Assembly: GCF_002198735.1 (NCBI RefSeq)
Contig: NZ_MWLO01000149.1
Span: 9,849-73,848, forward strand
Direction of reading: 5' to 3'
Source: Ideonella sp. A 288
GTDB lineage: Bacteria > Pseudomonadota > Gammaproteobacteria > Burkholderiales > Burkholderiaceae_C
Length of the DNA stretch: 64,000 bases
In this document: piece by piece, positions 45,217 to 55,835 of the stretch
How the letters are laid out: the number at the start of each line of letters is the position of its first letter
How positions within the stretch are numbered: the stretch's first letter is position 1
The notes under the pieces: generated by a model
Seen by the model: the letters and a program-made list of their open reading frames with translations, nothing else
What the model was told of the DNA's origin: nothing
Databases searched by the model: none
Position numbers and translations under genes: made by a program

Positions 45217-45222
45217 TATTAT
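45217..45222 (+). promoter_or_regulatory. Likely -10 box of algZ
   Basis: TATTAT lies 12 bp before the algZ ATG, in a GC-rich context. If used, the message would have a very short leader. The same spacing is seen at hemC (51528). A clear -35 is not visible. Confidence 0.4.
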
Positions 45223-45234
45223 CCGGCCGCCACC

Positions 45235-46392
45235 ATGGCCCCGACCGACCGCCCCCCCGCCGCCGAGGCCGCCGCCGCAGACGCCGACGGCCCGGGCAGC
45301 CGTGCGTCCGGTGTCTGGCCCGACACCGCCCGCCTGCGCGGTGGCGGCCACAGCTCGCACTTCGAGGCCACCCGCTTCGACCCGCTGTACGAGCAGAAGT
45401 CGCGCGAGCGCTGGCGCCTGGCCACGCAGTTCGACCTGTGCCGGCCGGCGCTGGGGCTGCGCGTGCTGATCTTCGTGCAGGTGGCGCTGGCCCTGGCCGC
45501 GCTGCCGTTGGCGCAGGGCTGGCTGGACGCCGCCACGCGCGCCGTGGTGCTGGCCTTTGCCGGCCTGGGCGGCGCGCTGCTGTGGCTGCCCACCGTGTGC
45601 GCGCTGCGCCCGGTGCTGGCCCGCCTGGGCCGCGGCCCGCGCGAACTGGCGCTGGCCGGCCTGGGCGGCGCATCGGCGCTGGTGGGCTGGGCCATGGTGG
45701 CCGGACTCGGCCTGGTGCCCCCGCGCTGGCCGTCGGCGGCGGGCAGCGCCGTGTGCGGTGCGGCCCTGGCCGCCCTGGTGTGGCACTGGCTGGGCCTGCG
45801 CGCCGCGGCGGCCCAGCCGGTGGAGGCCAGCGCGCGGCTGGCCGAACTGCAGTCGCGCATCCGGCCGCACTTCCTGTTCAACGCGTTGAACACCGCGCTG
45901 GCGCTGGTGCAGGTCGACCCGCGCAAGGCCGAGGTGGTGCTGGAAGACCTGTCGCAGCTGTTCCGCGTGGCGCTGGCCGAAACCGGCGCGGCGGTGACGC
46001 TGGACGACGAGATCGACCTCGCGCAGCGTTACCTGGCCATCGAGAAGCTGCGCTTCGGCGATCGCCTGCAACTGGAATGGGACCTCGACCCCGAGGCCTC
46101 CGCCGCACCGCTGCCGCCGCTGGTGCTGCAGCCGCTGGTGGAGAACGCGGTGCGCCATGGCGTGGAGCCGGCGCTGCGCGGCGGGCGCATCCAGGTGCGA
46201 ACACGCAAAGTGCGCGGCATGGCCGAGGTGCTGGTCACCAACACCCTGCCCGATGAACCCGGCCGGCAGGGCAGCGGCATCGCGCTGGCCAACGTGGCCG
46301 AGCGCCTGCGCCTGCTGCACGACGTGGCCGCGTCGCTGCACACCGGCATCGAGGACGGGCGCTTCAAGGCCCGCATCGTGGTGCCGCTGTGA
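45235..46392 (+). CDS. algZ: LytS/AlgZ-type sensor histidine kinase
   Basis: 385 residues. An N-terminal cytoplasmic stretch of about 75 residues precedes four hydrophobic helices (about 80-195). The His_kinase domain has RPHFLFNALNTALALV with the phosphorylated His, LPPLVLQPLVENAVRHGV (N box) and GSGIALANVAERL. This is the LytS/AlgZ class, which pairs with LytTR regulators. The downstream algR overlaps by 4 nt (GTGA). In Pseudomonas AlgZ/AlgR controls alginate and type IV pilus genes; here the pair lies next to a pilus locus, which may be meaningful. Confidence 0.9.
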   Translation: MAPTDRPPAAEAAAADADGPGSRASGVWPDTARLRGGGHSSHFEATRFDPLYEQKSRERWRLATQFDLCRPALGLRVLIFVQVALALAALPLAQGWLDAATRAVVLAFAGLGGALLWLPTVCALRPVLARLGRGPRELALAGLGGASALVGWAMVAGLGLVPPRWPSAAGSAVCGAALAALVWHWLGLRAAAAQPVEASARLAELQSRIRPHFLFNALNTALALVQVDPRKAEVVLEDLSQLFRVALAETGAAVTLDDEIDLAQRYLAIEKLRFGDRLQLEWDLDPEASAAPLPPLVLQPLVENAVRHGVEPALRGGRIQVRTRKVRGMAEVLVTNTLPDEPGRQGSGIALANVAERLRLLHDVAASLHTGIEDGRFKARIVVPL

Positions 46393-47177
46393 ACGCCGAC
46401 ACCCACGGCGCCGAACCCCGGGGCACCGACCGGCCCGCCCCGCTGGACGTGCTGATCGTCGACGACGAGCCGCTGGCGCGCCTGCGCCTGCGCGGCCTGG
46501 TCGAGGCCTGTCCCGAGCCATCGGCGCGCGTGGTGGGCGAGGCCGGCGACGCCGAGACGGCGCTGCAGTGCCTGGCCGAGACGCCCTGCGACGTGGTGCT
46601 GCTCGACATCGTCATGCCGGGCGGCAACGGCCTGCGCCTGGCCGACGAACTGCGCCGCCGGCCGAACGGCCCGCTGGTGGTATTCGTCACCGCGCATGGC
46701 GAGCATGCGCTGCGCGCCTTCGAGGTGGACGCCGCCGACTACCTGACCAAGCCGGTGCGCCGCGAGCGCCTGCAGGCCGCGCTGCTGCGCGTGGCCCAGC
46801 GGCGAGCGCGCGAGCCGCTGGCCGCGCCCGAGGGCCCGGTGCTGGTGGTCAGCGACCGCGGCCGCGTGCTGCGCGTGCCCGCCGCCGAAGTGCTGTACCT
46901 GAAGGCCGAGCTGAAGTACGTGACGCTGTGCAGCCTGCGCGGCACCTGGCTGCTCGACGACGCGCTGGCCGACCTCGAGCAGCGCCTGGGCGACGGGTTC
47001 CTGCGAGTGCACCGCAATGCGGTGGTGGCGCTGTCGGCGGTGCGCGCGCTCGAGCGCCGAGGCGGCGACGAGGCCGACGAAGGCTGGCAGGTGCAGGTGT
47101 CCAACGGCGACTGGCTGGCCGTGTCGCGCCGGCAGCTGCCGGCCGTGCGCGAGGTGCTGGCCGGGGCGGCGGGTTGA
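46389..47177 (+). CDS. algR: LytTR response regulator (AlgR type)
   Basis: 262 residues. The receiver (about 19-140) has IVDDEPLARLRLR, phosphate acceptor in LLDIVMPGGNG and Lys in LTKPV. A LytTR DNA-binding domain (about 155-255) contains VLYLKAELKYVTL and FLRVHRNAVVAL. The start is GTG overlapping the algZ stop. It should bind direct-repeat sites in target promoters. Its stop overlaps the TTG of the following unknown gene. Confidence 0.93.
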   Translation: MNADTHGAEPRGTDRPAPLDVLIVDDEPLARLRLRGLVEACPEPSARVVGEAGDAETALQCLAETPCDVVLLDIVMPGGNGLRLADELRRRPNGPLVVFVTAHGEHALRAFEVDAADYLTKPVRRERLQAALLRVAQRRAREPLAAPEGPVLVVSDRGRVLRVPAAEVLYLKAELKYVTLCSLRGTWLLDDALADLEQRLGDGFLRVHRNAVVALSAVRALERRGGDEADEGWQVQVSNGDWLAVSRRQLPAVREVLAGAAG

Positions 47178-48481
47178 GCCCTCGCGGGGCGGCGCAGGCC
47201 CGCGGGCGCGGCGCGCTCGCGGCGGCGGTCGCGGCCGTGGCGGTGGCGCTGGTCGGCCTGTGGATGCGCCACGATCTGCTCGGTCGAGACCTGGCCGGGC
47301 AAGTGACCGGCCCCGGCACGGCCCCGCTGCCGGCGTCAGCCCCCGACGTGGCCCCAGGGCCGTTCGCAGGGGTGTCCCCCGGTGCGGCTGCCGCGCCGCG
47401 GGGTGGTGGTGCGCCCAGGGCGGCCGGTCTGCCGCCGTCACCGCCGGTGGCTGCCGGGTCGGCGACGCCCGGGGGGTGGCCGGTGGCGCTGGTGCCGCCC
47501 AGCGCACCCCAGGCGGCGGGCCTGCCGCCGCCGCGGCCGGGCGAGTTCGACCTGTGCGGCCTTGGCCGCCACCGGGGGGTGGGCCTGTCGGCGCCGGTGG
47601 CCTCGGTCGACCCCTCGCCGGCCGGCGGCATGCCACCGGCCCTGGGCGACGACGCCCTGGCCGCCGCCTGGCCCCGCGTCGTGCAGGCGCTGGCCGCGCG
47701 CGCCGACGCGCGCTCGCAGGCCGCTGCCTGGCTGATGGAGGGGCGCCGCCCCACGGCGTCCGCGCCACCGGCCCCTGTGGGCGCCGCCGCGCTGCAGCGC
47801 CTGTCGCGCCTGGCGCTGGCCGGTGGCGACCCGCTGGTGCTGCAGTGGGCCGCGGTGGCCTGTGCGGCCGAGCCGGCGCGTTCACCGTGCCTGGGCCTGT
47901 CGGCCCGGCACTGGACGCGGGCCGAGCCGGCCAACCTGGCGGCCTGGCTGCTGTTGCTGCAGCAGGAGCCGCTGGCCGCCGACGAGCCCCTGCACGGCAT
48001 GGCGCGCGCGCGCACGGCGGACTTCGGCTTCGGCCGCCTGGCCGCGCGGGCCGACGCGGCGGTGCCGGCCGACGTGCCCGTGCACACCCGGGTCGACCTG
48101 GCGGTGGCCCTGATCGGCCTGGACCCGGCCGCGGGCTCGCCGGCCTTCGGGCCGCTGCTGCGGCTGTGCGACGGCGCGGCACTGGCCAACGCCAACCGGC
48201 GGCAGTCCTGCCACGACGTGGCCACCGTGCTGGTCGAGCACAGCCGCGAGCTGCTGCCCTGGTCGGTCGGCATCACGCTGGCCGAACGGCTGAAGTGGCC
48301 CGAGCCGCGCCTGCAGCCACTGCGCACCGAGAAGGCCGCGCTGCAGTCCGGCGCCTCGCCGATCCCGCTGGACCAGCCCTACACGTGCGGCGCGGTCGAT
48401 GCGACGCGCGCCTGGCTGCGGCAGCTCGAAGCGCAGGGCGAGGTGGCCACGCTGCGGCAGCGGCGGGCGGCGGGGCGGTGA
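47174..48481 (+). CDS. Unknown membrane-anchored protein after algR
   Basis: About 435 residues. I infer a TTG start overlapping the algR stop (TTGA), because it keeps the hydrophobic segment AAAVAAVAVALVGLWM at residues 15-32; the first ATG (47263) would cut into it. A Pro/Ala-rich linker (about 40-120) is followed by a helical, Ala- and Leu-rich domain with Cys residues (VACAAEPARSPCLG, LRLCDGAAL, RRQSCHDVA, YTCGAVD). The pattern suggests a periplasmic repeat protein with disulphides. No known family was recognised. Co-transcription with algZR is likely. Confidence 0.7.
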   Translation: MSPRGAAQARGRGALAAAVAAVAVALVGLWMRHDLLGRDLAGQVTGPGTAPLPASAPDVAPGPFAGVSPGAAAAPRGGGAPRAAGLPPSPPVAAGSATPGGWPVALVPPSAPQAAGLPPPRPGEFDLCGLGRHRGVGLSAPVASVDPSPAGGMPPALGDDALAAAWPRVVQALAARADARSQAAAWLMEGRRPTASAPPAPVGAAALQRLSRLALAGGDPLVLQWAAVACAAEPARSPCLGLSARHWTRAEPANLAAWLLLLQQEPLAADEPLHGMARARTADFGFGRLAARADAAVPADVPVHTRVDLAVALIGLDPAAGSPAFGPLLRLCDGAALANANRRQSCHDVATVLVEHSRELLPWSVGITLAERLKWPEPRLQPLRTEKAALQSGASPIPLDQPYTCGAVDATRAWLRQLEAQGEVATLRQRRAAGR

Positions 48482-48510
48482 GCCGAGACGGTGGTGTCCG
48501 GGCTCATCCA

Positions 48511-48535
48511 CGGTCGCGCTTTGCATGCGCGACCG
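48511..48535. terminator. Convergent hairpin between the algR operon and ppc
   Basis: CGGTCGCGC (48511-48519) and GCGCGACCG (48527-48535) form a perfect 9-bp stem with a TTTGCAT loop, in the 101-bp gap between two convergent genes. No T tract flanks it. It could end both transcripts. The 14-mer GGTGTCCGGGCTCA occurs on both sides of it. Confidence 0.5.
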
Positions 48536-48582
48536 CTTCGCCAGGCACCGGCCAGCACGCAGGTGCTGTCCGGTGTCCGGGC

Positions 48583-51429
<2,847 letters not shown>

Positions 51430-51432
51430 GAT

Positions 51433-51445
51433 GTAACCTGGTTAC
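51433..51445. promoter_or_regulatory. Palindrome GTAACC-T-GGTTAC at the ppc start
   Basis: A perfect 6-bp inverted repeat with a 1-nt centre, lying 4 to 16 nt upstream of the ppc ATG. It covers the position where the Shine-Dalgarno should be, so it could act as an operator or affect translation. No regulator is assigned. Confidence 0.35.
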
Positions 51446-51527
51446 CAATCGGGAGGCCGGCGCGATGTTAGCAGCCGGGCGCAGGCACCGGCTCGGTGCG
51501 CGATGCACACGGCCCGGGACGCCTAGC

Positions 51528-51533
51528 GATAAT
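51528..51533 (+). promoter_or_regulatory. Likely -10 box of hemC
   Basis: GATAAT lies 9 bp before the hemC ATG in otherwise GC-rich sequence. Use of this box would give an almost leaderless message. No strong -35 is seen. Confidence 0.35.
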
Positions 51534-51542
51534 CGGGCCACC

Positions 51543-52475
51543 ATGACGCACACCACCCTCATCGCCACCCGCGAAAGCCGCCTCGCGCTGTGGCAGGCAG
51601 AGCATGTCCGCGACCTGCTCGGCACACGCTTCGGCCTGAACGTCGGCCTGCTCGGCATGACCACCCGCGGCGACCAGATCCTCGACCGCAGCCTGTCCAA
51701 GGTCGGCGGCAAGGGACTGTTCGTCAAGGAACTCGAGGTCGCGCTCGAAGAGGGCCGCGCCCACCTCGCGGTGCATTCCCTGAAGGACGTGCCGATGGAC
51801 CTGCCCGAGGGCTTCGTGCTGGCCACCGTGCTCGAGCGCGAGGACCCGCGCGACGCCTTTGTCTCCAACCGGTACGAGTCGGTCGACGCGCTGCCGCAGG
51901 GCGCGGTGGTCGGCACGTCCAGCCTGCGGCGCGTGGTGCAGCTGATCAACATGAGGCCCGACCTGCGCATCGAGCCGCTGCGCGGCAACCTCGACACCCG
52001 CCTGCGCAAGCTGGACGAAGGCGGCTACGACGCCATCGTGCTGGCCGCCGCCGGGCTGAAGCGCCTGGGCCTGGCCTCGCGCATCCGCGCCACCTTCGAC
52101 ACCGCGCGCATGATCCCTGCCGCCGGCCAGGGCGCCCTGGGCATCGAGGTGCGCACCTCGGCCACCGAACTGCGCGCGCAGCTGGCCCAGCTCACCCACA
52201 CGCCCACCTGGCTGTCGGCGCATGCCGAGCGGGCCGTGTCGCGCGCGCTGGGCGGCAGCTGCAGCATGCCCCTGGCTGCGCACGCGGTGTGGCAGGACGG
52301 CGCGCTGGTGCTGGATGCCGCGCTGGGCCACCCCGAGCAGACCGCCAAGCCGCTGCTGCGCACCCGCGTGCAGGGCACGCCCGCCGATGCCGCCGAGGCG
52401 ACCGCGCTGGGTGAGCAGGCCGCCGCCAGCCTGCGCTTCCAGGGCGCTGCTGCCTACCTGGACGGCAGCGCCTGA
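51543..52475 (+). CDS. hemC: Porphobilinogen deaminase
   Basis: 310 residues. It polymerises four porphobilinogens to hydroxymethylbilane in haem synthesis. Visible motifs: [53 protein letters not shown], and the cofactor cysteine in ALGGSCSMP. Length is normal. hemD follows after 17 nt. Confidence 0.97.
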   Translation: MTHTTLIATRESRLALWQAEHVRDLLGTRFGLNVGLLGMTTRGDQILDRSLSKVGGKGLFVKELEVALEEGRAHLAVHSLKDVPMDLPEGFVLATVLEREDPRDAFVSNRYESVDALPQGAVVGTSSLRRVVQLINMRPDLRIEPLRGNLDTRLRKLDEGGYDAIVLAAAGLKRLGLASRIRATFDTARMIPAAGQGALGIEVRTSATELRAQLAQLTHTPTWLSAHAERAVSRALGGSCSMPLAAHAVWQDGALVLDAALGHPEQTAKPLLRTRVQGTPADAAEATALGEQAAASLRFQGAAAYLDGSA

Positions 52476-52492
52476 CGGCCCGGGCCGCCGCG

Positions 52493-53266
52493 ATGCGCGT
52501 GCTGGTGACGCGGCCGCAGCCGCAGGCCGACGAGTGGGTCGCCCGCCTGCAGGCGCTGGGCGTGGACGCCGCCGCATTTCCCTTGCTCGGCATCGAGGGC
52601 CCGGCGGACCCGCAGGCGGTGCCGGCGGCGTGGGACGGCCTGTCGGCGCTTCGGCTGGCCATGTTCGTCAGCCCGAGCGCGGTCGAGCGCTTCTTTGCGC
52701 TGGCCCCCGCCGGCCGCACCTGGCCACCGGGCGTGCTGGCCGGTGGCACCGGGCCCGGCACGGCCGTTGCGCTGGCCTCGGCCGGCGTGCCTGCGGCGGC
52801 CATCGTCTGCCCCGGGCCGGACAGCGAACGCTTCGATTCGGAGGCCCTGTGGCAGCTGCTGCGCCAGCGCGGCGGCTGGCAAGGTGCCTGCGCGCTGATC
52901 GTGCGCGGCGAAGGCGGCCGCGACTGGCTGGCCGACACATTGCGTGGCCAGGGCGCCACGGTGCAGTTCGTCGAAGCCTACCGACGCGTCGCACCGCGGC
53001 CCGATGCCGCCGGGCAGGCCCTGCTGGTGCAGGCCCAGGCCCGGCCGGCCGAGCACGTGTGGCTGTTCAGCAGCAGCGAGGCGGTGCACCACCTGCCGCC
53101 ATTGGCGCCGCAGGCCGACTGGTCGGCCGCCTGGGCGCTGGCCACGCACCCGCGCATCGCGCAGGCAGCGCGCGACATCGGCATCGGCCGGGTGGAGGCC
53201 GTGACGCCGTCGCCCGAGGCCGTCGCGGCGCACCTGACCCGGTCGATACAATCCGCGCGATCGTGA
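52493..53266 (+). CDS. hemD: Uroporphyrinogen-III synthase
   Basis: 257 residues. It cyclises hydroxymethylbilane to uroporphyrinogen III. The N terminus VLVTRPQPQADEWVARL is typical; later VSPSAVERF, LIVRGEGGRDWLADTL and FSSSEAVHHL match the two-domain HemD fold, a family with low overall conservation. It overlaps the hemX start by 4 nt (GTGA). Confidence 0.94.
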   Translation: MRVLVTRPQPQADEWVARLQALGVDAAAFPLLGIEGPADPQAVPAAWDGLSALRLAMFVSPSAVERFFALAPAGRTWPPGVLAGGTGPGTAVALASAGVPAAAIVCPGPDSERFDSEALWQLLRQRGGWQGACALIVRGEGGRDWLADTLRGQGATVQFVEAYRRVAPRPDAAGQALLVQAQARPAEHVWLFSSSEAVHHLPPLAPQADWSAAWALATHPRIAQAARDIGIGRVEAVTPSPEAVAAHLTRSIQSARS

Positions 53267-54393
53267 GCGACACCCCCTCCTTGCCCTCTGCGGCGCCCCC
53301 GGTGGCGGCCGACGAGCCGGCAGCGCCGGCCCCCGCGGCGCCGCAACCGCCCAGCAGTCTGTCGGCCCGCGTGTGGCTGGTGGGTGCCGGGCTGGTGGGG
53401 GCCTTGGCGGTGGCCAGCCTCACACTGGCCCTGCACGGGCAGCAGCGCATCAAGGCGCTAGAGCAAGAACTGGTGCGGCGCCAGCAAGACAGCCAGGGCC
53501 AGGCCGTCGAGGCGCGCGCCCTGGCCCGGCAGGCGCAGGACGCGGCCATCTCCGCCGAAACCAAGGTCGGCCTGCTCGAAGGCCGCGTGGCCGAGACCGC
53601 GCTGCAGCGCTCGCAGCTCGAAGAGCTGATCCAGCAGTTGTCGCGCTCGCGCGACGAGAACGTGCTGGCCGATGTCGAGGCCGCCATCCGCGTGGCGGTG
53701 CAGCAGTCCGCCATCACCGGCAGCGCCGAGCCGCTGTCGTCCGCGCTGCGCCAGGCCGAAGAGCGGCTGTCGCGCATCAACCAGCCGCGCATGGAACGCG
53801 TGCGGCGGGCCCTGTCGCGCGACATCGACCGCGTCAAGGCCGTGGCCGTCACCGACATCGCCACGCTGACCATCAAGCTCGACGAGGCCGTGCGGCTGGT
53901 CGACGAACTGCCGCTGCTGTCCCAGCCCGAGCGCAAGGCCATGTCGACGGCCAGCGTGGCCCGCAGCGCCTCTGCGCCGGCGTCCGGCGTCGCGGCTGCG
54001 GGCGGCAACGTCTGGTGGACGGCGGTGCAGAACGGCTGGGCCGTCTTCAGTGGCCGCGTGGCCCACGAGGTGAGGTCGCTGGTGCGCGTCACCCGCATCG
54101 ACCAGCCCGAGGCCATGCTCGTCGCGCCCGAGCAGGCCTGGTTCCTGCGCGAGAACCTCAAGCTGCGGCTGCTCAATGCGCGGCTGGCCCTGCTGTCGCG
54201 CCAGTTCGACACGGTGCAGTCCGACCTGCGTGACGCGCAGGCCTCGATCGACCGCTACTTCGACCGCAGCTCGCGCCGCGTCGTCACCTCGGCCGAGCTG
54301 GTCCGCCAGGTGGCCCAGCAGGCGCGGCAGGTCACCGTGCCGCGGCCCGACGAGACGCTGGCCGCCATCGCTGCCGCGCAGGCCGGGCGTTAG
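53263..54393 (+). CDS. hemX: HemX-like membrane protein
   Basis: 376 residues. A Pro/Ala-rich cytoplasmic N terminus, one membrane helix (WLVGAGLVGALAVASLTLAL) and a long coiled coil (about 65-150) lead into the HemX domain (LRLLNARLALLSRQFDTVQSDL). GTG start coupled to hemD. The family is often mislabelled as a uroporphyrinogen methyltransferase; no SAM-binding methylase motif is visible here. Its exact role in haem synthesis is unsettled; it probably scaffolds membrane-bound steps with HemY. Confidence 0.92.
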   Translation: MSDTPSLPSAAPPVAADEPAAPAPAAPQPPSSLSARVWLVGAGLVGALAVASLTLALHGQQRIKALEQELVRRQQDSQGQAVEARALARQAQDAAISAETKVGLLEGRVAETALQRSQLEELIQQLSRSRDENVLADVEAAIRVAVQQSAITGSAEPLSSALRQAEERLSRINQPRMERVRRALSRDIDRVKAVAVTDIATLTIKLDEAVRLVDELPLLSQPERKAMSTASVARSASAPASGVAAAGGNVWWTAVQNGWAVFSGRVAHEVRSLVRVTRIDQPEAMLVAPEQAWFLRENLKLRLLNARLALLSRQFDTVQSDLRDAQASIDRYFDRSSRRVVTSAELVRQVAQQARQVTVPRPDETLAAIAAAQAGR

Positions 54394-54411
54394 GCCGGGG
54401 GCCGGTTCGCG

Positions 54412-55653
54412 ATGCGCAGCGTCGTCTGGTTGATCCTGCTGTTCGTGGCGGCGGTGGTGGCCGCCCTCACGCTGGGCGACAACGACGGGCTGGTCACCTT
54501 CTACTGGGCCGGCTGGCGGCTCGACCTGTCGCTGAACTTCTTCGTGCTGGCCGCCATCGGCATCGGCCTGGCGGCGGTGTCCACCGTGCAGGCCGTCAAC
54601 GCGCTGCTGCACCTGCCCGAGCGCGCCCGCGAATGGCGCGCCCTGCGCCACGAACGCGCCGCCCACGCCGCCCTGCGCGAGGCCATGACCGAATCCTTCA
54701 GCGGCCGCTACACGCGGGCGCACAAGGCCGCGACGCGCGCGCTGGCCATCCGTGGCGACGCGGCCGGCATCGCCACCGAGCACGAATTCCAGACCCTGGC
54801 CCGCCTGCTGGCCGCCGGCAGCCTGCACCGCCTGCAAGACCGTGTCCGCCGCGACGAGCTGATCGAGGAACTGCTCGCCTCGCCCCACCGGCCCTTGTCG
54901 CCGGTGGACGAGGGCGCGCGCCTGCTGGCGGCCGAGTGGGCCCTGGACGACCGAGACGAGGCGCGCGCCGAATCGCTGCTGTCCGAGCTGCCCCCCGGCG
55001 CGGCCCGGCGCACCCAGGCCCTGCGGCTGAAGCTGCAGGTCGCGCGCATGTCGCGCCGCCCGTCGGACGCCCTGCACACCGCGCGCCTGCTGGCCAAGCA
55101 CCAGGCCTTCTCCACGGTCGCGGCGCAGGGCCTGCTGCGCTCGCTGGCCTTTGAGGTGCTGGACACCGCGCACGACATCGACCAGTTGCGCCGCGCCTGG
55201 CAACAGCTCGACCCCGCCGACCGGCTCGACCCCTTCGTGGCGTCGCGCGCGTCGCGCCGTGCCACCGCCATGGGCGCCAACTCCGACGCCCGGCAGTGGC
55301 TGCTGCCGCTGTGGGAGCGCCTGGCGGAGGTGGGCGCCGAAGGGCGCGCGCAGCTGGCTCTGGCGCTGGCCGACGCCGCCTCGGGCATCGGCGCCGAATG
55401 GCTGCCGCGGGTGGAAGCGGCCCAACGCGCGCACCCGGTCGACGGCCCCGTGCAGGCGGCCGCCGGTGCCGTGCTGATGGCGTGTCAGCTGTGGGGCAAG
55501 GCGCGTCGCCCGCTCGAACTGGCGGCGCAAGACACCGCGCTTGACGCACGCGCCCGCCGCCAGGCCTGGCGCCGCCTGGCCGACCTGGCGCGCGAGGAGG
55601 GCGACGTCGAACGCGCGGCCACCTGCGACCGCGCGGCGGCCGCCATTGACTGA
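54412..55653 (+). CDS. hemY: HemY-like TPR membrane protein
   Basis: 413 residues. Two N-terminal membrane helices (VVWLILLFVAAVVAALTL and FFVLAAIGIGLAAVSTVQAV) with the conserved FYWAGWRLDLSLN between them mark the proteobacterial HemY family, unrelated to protoporphyrinogen oxidase HemY of Gram-positives. The rest is a TPR-like helical array (SGRYTRAHKAATRAL, LAAEWALDDRDEARAESLL). Last gene of hemCDXY; 18 nt after hemX. Confidence 0.93.
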   Translation: MRSVVWLILLFVAAVVAALTLGDNDGLVTFYWAGWRLDLSLNFFVLAAIGIGLAAVSTVQAVNALLHLPERAREWRALRHERAAHAALREAMTESFSGRYTRAHKAATRALAIRGDAAGIATEHEFQTLARLLAAGSLHRLQDRVRRDELIEELLASPHRPLSPVDEGARLLAAEWALDDRDEARAESLLSELPPGAARRTQALRLKLQVARMSRRPSDALHTARLLAKHQAFSTVAAQGLLRSLAFEVLDTAHDIDQLRRAWQQLDPADRLDPFVASRASRRATAMGANSDARQWLLPLWERLAEVGAEGRAQLALALADAASGIGAEWLPRVEAAQRAHPVDGPVQAAAGAVLMACQLWGKARRPLELAAQDTALDARARRQAWRRLADLAREEGDVERAATCDRAAAAID

Positions 55654-55729
55654 GGCGCGATGGGGGCGATGGGCCGCACCGGCATCGCCACCGCAGCACG
55701 CAGATTTCGAATGCCCAGAAAACTTCTGA

Positions 55730-55735
55730 TATAGT
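55730..55735 (+). promoter_or_regulatory. -10 box of tRNA-Arg
   Basis: TATAGT ends 10 nt before the mature tRNA 5' end. A TTTCGA/TTCGAA stretch 18-19 bp upstream may be the -35. The spacing fits a stable-RNA promoter. Confidence 0.55.
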
Positions 55736-55745
55736 CCGAGGCTTC

Positions 55746-55822
55746 GCGGCTGTAGCTCAGCTGGATAGAGTACTTGGCTACGAACCAAGGGGTCGTGGGT
55801 TCGATTCCTGCCAGCCGCACCA
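55746..55822 (+). tRNA. tRNA-Arg (anticodon ACG)
   Basis: 77 nt including an encoded CCA. Acceptor GCGGCTG pairs with CAGCCGC (55812-55818), D arm TAGCTCAGCTGGATAGAG, anticodon stem CTTGG/CCAAG with loop CTACGAA (anticodon ACG at 55780-55782), T arm GTGGGTTCGATTCCTGC. The wobble A is normally edited to inosine, so it reads CGU, CGC and CGA. Its 3' end is the integration site of the island to the right. Confidence 0.98.
55800..55822 (+). other. Presumed attL (tRNA-Arg 3' end)
   Basis: The T-loop to CCA end is the usual crossover segment for tyrosine integrases at tRNA genes. Here the integrase gene begins 13 nt further on, pointing toward the tRNA. The exact core cannot be set because the distal copy is outside the window. 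Confidence 0.6.
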
Positions 55823-55835
55823 GAACAATTACGTT

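Noticed and set aside
53263-54393. Uroporphyrinogen-III C-methyltransferase for the hemX product
   Set aside because: No SAM-binding methylase motif; the helix plus coiled-coil plan is HemX.
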